The position numbers and the translations under genes were made by a program. DNA of 64,000 nt from NCBI GenBank assembly GCA_963580285.1, contig OY757011.1:165135406-165199405 (forward strand), written 5' to 3'. The DNA comes from Lucinisca nassula (taxonomy: Eukaryota > Mollusca > Bivalvia > Lucinida > Lucinidae). The notes below the pieces were generated by a model. The model was not told the origin of the DNA and did not search any database. It saw only the letters and a list, made by a program, of their open reading frames with translations. Position 1 is the first letter of the stretch. Each line of letters opens with the position of its first letter. Shown here piece after piece: positions 56,631 through 64,000 of the stretch.

Positions 56631-57409
56631 AAAGTGAAGGCAATGGTCAATGGCCATCCAAGACACCAAAGGGAAAGAAACGCCAATAAAAACGACTTCA
56701 CTATGTTTAACGCTCAGCATGCTGGGCATTTTTCGCAGCAGACGAAATTTTGAAATATCTTTTGTATTTTTACCAGAAGACAGGATTAGTTTATTCTAAT
56801 TTAATTTAGTTCGATTGCGACGAAAGCTTCAAGCTTATTGAATCGCTCTCGAACACTCATTCCGGGTGTTTTCACGCGCGCGCGATAGAGAGGCAGTGGC
56901 TTTTACACTACTGCTACCCATTTACACTTGGGTGGAGTGGGGCAGTGTCATTACGTGTCTTGCCTAAGGACACACCTCGATACCGGTGGTCGGATTCGAA
57001 CGCACAACCTCTCAATCCTAAGTCGAACGCGCTAACCACTGCGCTATCGAGGCTGACTATCAGAAAACATGTCTACGGAGACAATTTGCATGAGATGTCA
57101 AGTCCTGTTTTCTGGGAAAAATAAGAACAATATCAACAATTTGTCGTTTTCTGAATTAGCCAGGTCAAACATCAAAAACGAAAATCCAAATGGACAGTTT
57201 CTTTCCCACAAGATGGCCAAACCGCTTTCCAAAATAGGAAGACAGTGTAATAGTGCATACGTGCGAAGAAGACACACCATAACAGAAGCACTGTCTTGAA
57301 TACGACGGGGAGAGGGAGGGAGTGGGGTGAGCTTAAATCGATTTTACATGGCCCCAGTCCTCGCTCTTCATTATGCCGTGGTTTAGATGAGGAATGTGTT
57401 CAGTCCTCG
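56631..57409 (-). mobile_element. Penelope-like 3' UTR fragments with a SINE between
   Basis: 56631-56695 (GTGAAGGCAATGGTCAATGG, GACACCAAAGGGAAAGAAAC) and 57170-57409 (CCCACAAGATGGCCAAACCG, CTTAAATCGATTTTACATGG) are both minus-oriented parts of the shared UTR, in the right order. Confidence 0.6.
56870..57062 (-). mobile_element. tRNA-headed SINE
   Basis: Minus strand from about 57056: CCTCGATAGCGCAGTGGTTA (A box) and GTGCGTTCGAATCC (B box); the body runs to GTGTAAAAGCCACTGCC near 56890. The head acceptor end pairs partly (CCTCGATA with TATCGAGG) but the body continues. Confidence 0.75.
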
Positions 57410-57545
57410 CATTATGATAACTCACCCGTGCGACATAGCGCATTTTTCATATCTCCAAAATGGCTACTTTTCTGATGATAATCCGTGACATTTTTCTTAT
57501 AAATGCCCAAAACATAGGTTGTGTGTGCTCGTTAGAACCGCCTCA
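57410..57545. mobile_element. MITE B, half
   Basis: CATTATGATAACTCACCCGT through TGTGTGCTCGTTAGAACCGC, then cut at the core. Confidence 0.8.
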
Positions 57546-59340
57546 TTATTTCAACGTGAAATAAACTAAAAGTTGGACTCCGGCAAAGACCTTTTACGAA
57601 AGATTATAAGGCCTGTCTAACTTGTTTTACTTTTTGCATTTTTACGAAATTTTCTACACTTTAGCAAGCCATGTAACCCTGATCAGACACCATGTTCCGT
57701 AGTGACTGATCTGAGGCTAAATTGTCCGTCAGTGACCCTTTTAGGCGATGATAGGAGAAAGGAAAGGATTCTCTACTTGGGAGCAAACTTATTCCCAAGG
57801 CCTTCAGAGTTGTCCCCTGTTTACAAGGGAAAGGCGATGCTGTCCCCAGCACGTCCGAATGTGTATCCATCGCCAGTATAAAAGATAAATCCTACGCGAT
57901 GGCAACCCGAGTTCCCATTTATTGCGACAGAAGTGTCCGGAAACCCTACGCCATCATGTAACGTCGTTTTTCATTGGCTGGCATGTGGATTTTACAAAGC
58001 TGACCGCGCTTGCCTTTCTTTGAAAATGCATGTAGGATTGCTTATAACATTGCTTAATAGAGGTGTCCACTATGCAAATTTCTTATTTGCTGAACAGAAC
58101 AGAACAAAATTTTATTGGAGGTCATACGCAGGTGGCTTAAGAGCATATTATACAATAGGTGAAATATAATAAACAGACATATACTGAGTCAAAAAAGTTC
58201 CTATACATAAAATTGCTTCTGTTACCATAGTTACTACAAATGAAAAACACACAAAATTTGTTTCGTTTTAGTTAGATGACTCATTTTACCATGTAAAAGT
58301 CCAAACTGTTTTTGTCCATGTAAACTCGCCGGCCTGGGCTATTGTTTTAAACACCCAAGGGGTCACTGTGACAATTTCGCAGAATAAATCATTACAAAGG
58401 CCAAGATTTAACATCATAAAAATTACACTTAGCGCAAGATTTCTAAACTTTGATACATGTAACCTTTTATTGGAAACCCTGTGTGTCTATTTACAAAAGG
58501 TTTGTAACTTTAGTTCCATTCGCTAAGAGAAACAGACGATCGCGTATAGGCCTCCCATTCTTTGAAGTTGTGTGCAAAATGTTGATTTCAATTGAAACTC
58601 CATAGAAAATTGCAATTGGTAGTACTGCATGCTACATGAATTTTCTACATTCTTTTCCATCAAGATTAACAGCAATGGTAGCAACAAAGCGCTTTTTAAA
58701 GAAACTGCAAAAAATAAATGACAGGTATAGAAATAGCAACAGTTTGAAAATTGCTATATTTTTAATTGAAAGGGAGATAATCTGAGAATTTCACAAATTA
58801 AAGCTATGTAGGGCAAGATCATGAGATATTGGAAATGTAAAGTGAGTTTCGATGATCAGTGGTCATGATCTTTCATCTCTGACAAAAAATTCTCATCTGC
58901 GCATGCGCAATGCCAAATTCCTTGCTAAACCTTTCTCGGCACATATTGCAAGACAACTCTTGAGCAGAATAGTATGGGCAAATGTAAATGTATGCATTTT
59001 GTAGCTAAATGTCCGATTCGCACGTTTACAACCACGCTTACTGAATGGCTGCCGGATAGCTACTGGATTTTACCCGGAAGTTGGTATAGTTACTTTTTTG
59101 ACTGGGTATATATAAAACAAGCAAATGCAATAACGAAAGGTAAGCTCATTGGATAGTGCAATACCTCCAAGTTCTAGATCTAAACTTCAAGACGCTTGAC
59201 AGTCAATGTAGCTGACCAGCTCAGTTTTTGTTTTTACCTAATCGCAAGTCCCGAAGACAGGGTCCGAGGTTAAAGCATTTCTTTCATGCCCAACTCACTT
59301 GGTTGTGATTTTATCCTGCTTATAAATATTAAAATGCCCA
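57546..59340. other. Longest stretch without recognised repeat
   Basis: About 1.8 kb. GAACAGAACAGAACAAAATT at 58093 looks like the 3' tail of an old retroposon. The small frame 58974-59156 (60 residues) ends near AAGGTAAGC, a possible donor, but I recognise no protein. Confidence 0.4.
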
Positions 59341-59361
59341 TAGCAACAGATAAGGTAAGTA

Positions 59362-59516
59362 TCTTGTGATAACTGAAGGATAGTTTTCTTTATTTCTCCA
59401 TATAAACCTGTGTTGTGGGTACTCATTAGAACCGCCTTGCTGAGGCGGTTCTAATGAGTACCCACAACATAGGTTTTTATGGAGAACCGACAAAAGCTAT
59501 CCTTCAGTTATCACAA
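59362..59516. mobile_element. MITE C, nearly perfect palindrome
   Basis: CTTGTGATAACTGAAGGATA to TATCCTTCAGTTATCACAAA, with core GTACTCATTAGAACCGCC, loop TTGCTGA, GGCGGTTCTAATGAGTACCC. Arms of about 75 bp. Confidence 0.9.
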
Positions 59517-59739
59517 AGTACAAACATCTGTTGCTATTAATGCCATTTAAACTAATATATAGCAAAACAAACAACATTCTTTGCTGTTCTGAGCAGAACA
59601 ATTGTCTCATTTGTTTATACAGTGAAACATTAATATTTCGAACATGGATGGTCCGTTTACCTTGGCTAATTCGAACTCACTCTTGAGACCCTAGCGAATT
59701 CTTCCAGTAGGTCAATATATCCATATGTATGGCTATTTC

Positions 59740-60018
59740 CATCACGAAAACACGTCTGTATAATTTTGACCCCCTTGAACCCCACTTTTATATAATAAAA
59801 CTTGGGTTTGCAGGGGTAAACCTTATTTTTCTGATTTCTGCTCTAAAATATGGATTGTGGGCACTCGATAGAACCGCCTCATTGAGGCGGTGCTAACGAG
59901 TACTCACAATCTATGTTTTGAGCAGAAATAAGAAAAATATCACAATTTTTCATCATAAAATTTTCGATTTTCGGCGGTAAAATTTACAATGTATTAGTAT
60001 AGGCGTGTTTTCGTAATG
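59740..60018. mobile_element. MITE A
   Basis: CATCACGAAAACACGTC to GGCGTGTTTTCGTAATG. Core GGGCACTCGATAGAACCGCC/GGCGGTGCTAACGAGTACTC has several unpaired changes, unlike most copies. Confidence 0.9.
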
Positions 60019-60239
60019 CAATGACAGAGAGAGGTTCTCCTGATTTTATCTCTGTGTTCTCAAAACATACCCTTTTTACAGAAGATCATAATGATACCTT
60101 TTTATCATCCGAAAAATGCCTCTTTACCTTCCGCGATGACTTAACCTCAATTATTCGAACAATTTTTATGGTCCCAAAGATGTTTAAGAAGCAGCTTATA
60201 GCTCGTTCGCCCCATCTTGGAATATCGCAGTTGTGTCTG

Positions 60240-60732
60240 GTACCCCATGGAATAGTCCTCCATGCGGGAGATTGAAAAAGTTCAGAACAGGGCAGCTAGA
60301 TTTGTTACGAGCAATTAAAGCTTTGAAACTGGAAGTATGACTGAATTACTGAAAAACTTAGGATGGGAGTCTCTCAAGAAAAGGAGGAGAGACACTAGGT
60401 TTATAGTCTTGTACAAAGGTCTTAAGGGCACTGCCAGCATTCCTACAGATGACCGTATCCCCCCAACTAGGAGTGGCAGAAAACATCCGTCTTTGGTACT
60501 TCAGGTGCCCTCTGCAAGAACTGACATCAACAAGGGATCCTTCTTCCCTCAGATAATTAGAGATTGTAATGCCCTTCCAGGTTTGGTTATTTCATCCCCG
60601 GAAGGTGCTAAGGACAATGCAGCTAAGTTTGCTTCTTTGGCGAGAGCTAGGGACTAACTTCCCTTTTCACAGGTCCTGGTGAATGAATGTCATTTGACGT
60701 GTCACCAGTAAAGATTCAAATTCAGATTCCGA
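60240..60732 (+). pseudogene. LINE C-terminal domain and 3' end
   Basis: Encodes REIEKVQNRAARFV (with a stop upstream), then SMTELLKNLGWESLKKRRRD, YKGLKG, RTDINKGSFFPQIIRDCNAL and LP-like to a stop at 60657. This is the typical C-terminal region after the RT of jockey/CR1-type LINEs. The 3' end is followed by AGATTCAAATTCAGATTC. Plausibly the same broad family as 13510-14325, but they do not overlap, so that is unproven. 5'-truncated. Confidence 0.8.
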
Positions 60733-61418
60733 CCTTTTCGAGTAATTGAAGTTCGACTGTATTTGGATTACGCTCGTATAATGAGGGAGAGCATTACAGA
60801 TATCATGTTGAATGAATTAAGCATGCAACATTTTATAACTCCGTTGCTAGGTATTCTCATCCTATTAACATGTCCGTGAACTGAACATCTCGCAAACCCC
60901 ACTGTTTATAGAACATTCTGGGTTTTAGGGTGGTATACACTAGTTTTCTTCTTTCTGCTTCAAGATATACGTTGTTTGTTTGCTTGTATTGGAGTTTAGC
61001 GGCCTACGCAACACCTTTTTGGTCTTTTTTGAGACGGTCAGTTTACCTATCCACACTTTTCCTGGACAGGCTTATACGTAAGCCGTTAACCAGTACAGTG
61101 CACATTCTTTCGCAGATATAGGTTGTGGGTACTCGTTAGAACCGCCTCGTTACTCGTCAGAACCGCCTCAAGTACCGACAAAATATGTTTTGTATATAAT
61201 AACCCCTATTGGCATGGGAGACAAAATACTTTTGCAGGAGTTGCCTCTCCTGAAGGGGTTCCCATTCCCCTTAACAACACGAGTCGTGTCGAGAAGGAGA
61301 GGTTTTGAACCCGATAATGTTCAGAATAAAGCTCACCCCGTCTGCATGGAGCTGAGTTTGATCATAAGGCATTCAGGACACCTTTGGGACTGGTCAAAAG
61401 TGGTCGTTATTTTTTTTT
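60733..61418. other. Mixed scraps
   Basis: 61110-61165 holds two partial MITE core arms (GTACTCGTTAGAACCGCCTC twice); 60980-61100 has a weak SINE-body resemblance (GGAGTTTAGCGGCCTACGCA, CCTGGACAGGCTTA). No gene. Confidence 0.4.
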
Positions 61419-62580
61419 CTTTCTATAAAAGGGTTTTCTTTTGGATGCAAGGAATACACCTAAGAACTGAAATGTATATAGCGTGTTAAAGGTTTTCTGG
61501 GCCAGACTAGCTAGTTCGGCCAATTACGCCTCATCAGTGACCCTCAAATACCTCCAAAACTCTACAGTCGAATCAATGACAAGGAAATGTAAACTAGGGC
61601 ATGGACACTTTTTACGGCCGCCATTTAGTCCAGCTGCACTATAAAAGGGTTGTCCTTTGGAAGCAAAATCACACCGTAGAACTGAAATGTAAAGAGTGTT
61701 CAAGTTTTTCTGGACTAGACTAGCTAGTTTCGGCCAATTAGGCCTCATCAGTGACCCTTTAATACCTCCAAAACCCCACAATGGAATCAATGATCCAAAG
61801 GACAAGGAAATCTAAACTACACTTCGATGAATGGCATGCAGATTGGAGACATTTTACGGCCTTAACACCAGCTGTAGTAGTGAAGGTAAACATGTTCTAT
61901 AAAAGGGTTATCCTTTGAAAACAAGGAATACACCGTACAACTGAAATGTATAGAGTTTTCAAGTTTTTCTGGGTCAGACTAGCTAGTTTCGGCAAACTGG
62001 GCCTCATCAGTGACCTTCCAAAACCCCAAAATGGAATCAATGATCCAAAAGGATAATAAAATGTATACTATACCATGATGAAGGGCATGGTCACCTTTTA
62101 CGGCCTTAACACCAGCTGTAGTGAAGGTAAACATGTTCTATAAAAGGGTTATCCTTTGAAAACAAGGAATACACCGTACAACTGAAATGTATAGAGTTTT
62201 CAAGTTTTTCTGGGTCAGACTAGCTAGTTTCGGCAAACTGGGCCTCATCAGTGACCTTCCAAAACCCCAAAATGGAATCAATGATCCAAAAGGATAATAA
62301 AATGTATACTATACCATGATGAAGGGCATGGTCACCTTTTACGGCCTTAACACCAGCTGTAGTGAAGGTAAACATGTTCTATAAAAGGGTTATCCTTTGA
62401 AAACAAGGAATACACCGTACAACTGAAATGTATAGAGGGTTCAAGATTTTCTTGGCCAGGCTGGCTAGTTTCAGCCAATAAGGCCTCGTAAGTGACCCTC
62501 CAAAACTCGACAATGGAATCAATAATCCCAAAGGACAAGAAAAAATGTAAACTACACTATGATGAAGTGCGGGACGAGAC
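61419..62580. repeat. Tandem array of TCTATAAAAGGG-family repeat, 241-bp period
   Basis: Five units. The two at 61891-62131 and 62132-62372 look identical by eye and repeat at 241 bp (start CATGTTCTATAAAAGGG at 61891, 62132 and 62373); the outer units are diverged. Each has GACTAGCTAGTTTCGGC, CCTCATCAGTGACC and AATGGAATCAATGATCC. Confidence 0.85.
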
Positions 62581-62661
62581 CACTTTTGAACAGTTTTATA
62601 GGTTGTCTTTGACTGGAGGACATTAGATGTAGGAAGAGAGAAATATTAACTGAAACTTTTT

Positions 62662-62940
62662 CATCTCGAAAACATTCCTATATAATTCTGACCCCATTGA
62701 ACCCACTTGTTTACAGTAAAACTGGGGTTTACAGGGGTATAACTTTTTTTTTCTTATTTCTGCTCTAAAATATAGATTGTGGGTACACGTTAGAACCGCC
62801 TCGATGAGGCGGTTCTAACGTGTACCCACAATTTATATTTTGAGCAGAAATAAGAAAAATACACAATTTTTCATCTGAAAATTGTCGTTTTTTCGGCGGT
62901 AAAATTTACAATGTATTTATATAGCTGTGTTTTCGTAATG
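62662..62940. mobile_element. MITE A with perfect core
   Basis: CATCTCGAAAACATTCC to GCTGTGTTTTCGTAATG. Core GGGTACACGTTAGAACCGCC, loop TCGATGA, GGCGGTTCTAACGTGTACCC. Confidence 0.9.
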
Positions 62941-63462
62941 AGATATGATTTTCAAGAATAGAATCCTTCTGTACTTGGTTGCATACTTTCTGCACCGCTG
63001 CACTGGAACATACATCACATCGCTCAATGCTTTCATCAGAAAGCTCGTCTCTGGTGCTGACAGCGCAGGAATTAGCATCCTGCAATAGCTATTCTTTTAT
63101 GTTTTCCTAGAAATAAGTGAAAACGATAGCATCTTAGCATGTACACGACATCGTTTTGTTCTCCTTGTCAGTGATTGATGACTTGGAATCACTTTTAGAT
63201 CATGATAGATGGCCGGGAGGTGGCGCTATGATTTTTTCTTGTCATCATGAAAAGGATTCAATTATGGGGATGTTTTAGCTTTCCTCTCAAGTACTGAAGA
63301 TTCCAATTAAATTGTTAGAGTTTGCAAATTTAGTGACAAAATGTTGATTATAGCTTTTTTCTTTCTTTTTGTTTTTTAGATGGATGGCTTGTTTATGAGA
63401 ATTTGTTATTTTGTTGGGAAGATTCTTTCAGATGATAAGAACGAACATCAAACTATGTAAAT
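62941..63462. other. Unassigned non-coding stretch
   Basis: No recognised feature. Confidence 0.35.
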
Positions 63463-63741
63463 CATTACGATAACTCACCCGTGCGACACAGTGCATTTTT
63501 CACATCTCCAAAATGGCTACTTTTCTGATGAAAATCCATGACATTTTTCCTATTTATACTGCAAACATAGGTTGTGGGTACTCGTTAGAACCGCCTCATT
63601 GAGGCGGTTCTAACGAGTACCCACAACCTATGTCTTGGAGTGAAAATAAGATAAATAGTGTTTACCCCCTTAAACCCCAGTTTTCTCTATACAAAGTGGG
63701 GTGTAAGGGGGTGTTCATTTCACGGACTTGTTCACGTGATG
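63463..63741. mobile_element. MITE B with perfect core
   Basis: CATTACGATAACTCACCCGT to CGGACTTGTTCACGTGATG. Core GGGTACTCGTTAGAACCGCC, loop TCATTGA, GGCGGTTCTAACGAGTACCC. The best preserved B copy. Confidence 0.9.
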
Positions 63742-64000
63742 ATGGTGAATGTGGAGTCTACCGATCTAGCCATTTGGAAGCCACAGCTAACTGAAGCAGG
63801 TTCCGTGAAAGTGCTGTTTTTTTTTTTATTATTTTTCTTTCTTCAGATCAGTCACATTCTGAGAAACCCTGTTTTATAGCATTCGCGAAAAACAAGGGTG
63901 CAGGTCAGCCTGCGCGTCCGTGCAGTCTGATCAGCGACTTTCTGATCACTGCTAGGAGGATAGAGCCTTAAGTTTCTCCACCAATCGGGGCTTGGAGAAT
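63742..64000. other. Window end; MITE scrap
   Basis: T tract at 63815-63845, then GCAGGTCAGCCTGCGCGTCC and GCAGTCTGATCAGCGAC, related to the hairpin insert at 33000-33040. The last bases (CCAATCGGGGCTTGGAGAAT) may be the start of a CAAA-tailed SINE running off the window. Confidence 0.4.

Overview
The window looks like repeat-dense nuclear DNA of a mollusc, most likely a bivalve. It is AT-rich, with no bacterial gene spacing and no long intact reading frame. It is packed with families typical of bivalve genomes: tRNA-headed SINEs, minisatellite-core elements bounded by small hairpins, CATTACG-ended fold-back MITEs, Tc1 and LINE relics. The species call is inference. I find no intact host gene. 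The only host-gene-like signal is one possible first coding exon at 17951-18153 (minus), with a frame break and a good splice donor.

Layout. 1-5.7 kb: a fold-back hairpin, two head-to-tail fragments of a Penelope-like reverse transcriptase (RT) element, and a 2.5 kb minisatellite-core element (2401-4875). 6-7.3 kb: SINE relic, tandem ~250 bp repeats, one MITE. 7.9-11.5 kb: a very large inverted repeat, ten ~170 bp units in one orientation meeting ten in the other with an 8-base spacer, capped on both sides by a TTCCTTA heptamer microsatellite. 13-15.3 kb: a 33-bp minisatellite on both sides of a dead LINE fragment that is itself split by a 232-bp MITE. 15.8-19.6 kb: MITEs, a SINE, the possible exon. 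19.3-23.45 kb: a nearly exact 2,092-bp tandem duplication meeting at an expanded TA array. 23.7-33.2 kb: MITEs and several RT-element pieces, with a LINE, a TTAA-MITE, a GC-ended MITE and SINEs inserted in them, many with readable target-site duplications (TSDs). 33.3-34.5 kb: a collapsed Tc1-like transposon carrying a SINE. 37.5-41.6 kb: a pair of ~520 bp inverted repeats enclosing SINE, MITE and LINE fragments. 41.9-44.4 kb: a minisatellite-core element lodged inside a MITE. 44.8-64 kb: more MITEs and SINEs, a third minisatellite-core element (49041-50735) holding a SINE, a LINE tail and a 241-bp tandem repeat.

Nothing here forms an operon or pathway. The coherent stories are (i) a deeply nested, partly datable insertion history, (ii) a MITE superfamily with one shared long hairpin core whose two arms change together between copies, and (iii) three unrelated minisatellite arrays with the same end architecture. 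All calls are by eye; no alignment, database search or expression data were available.
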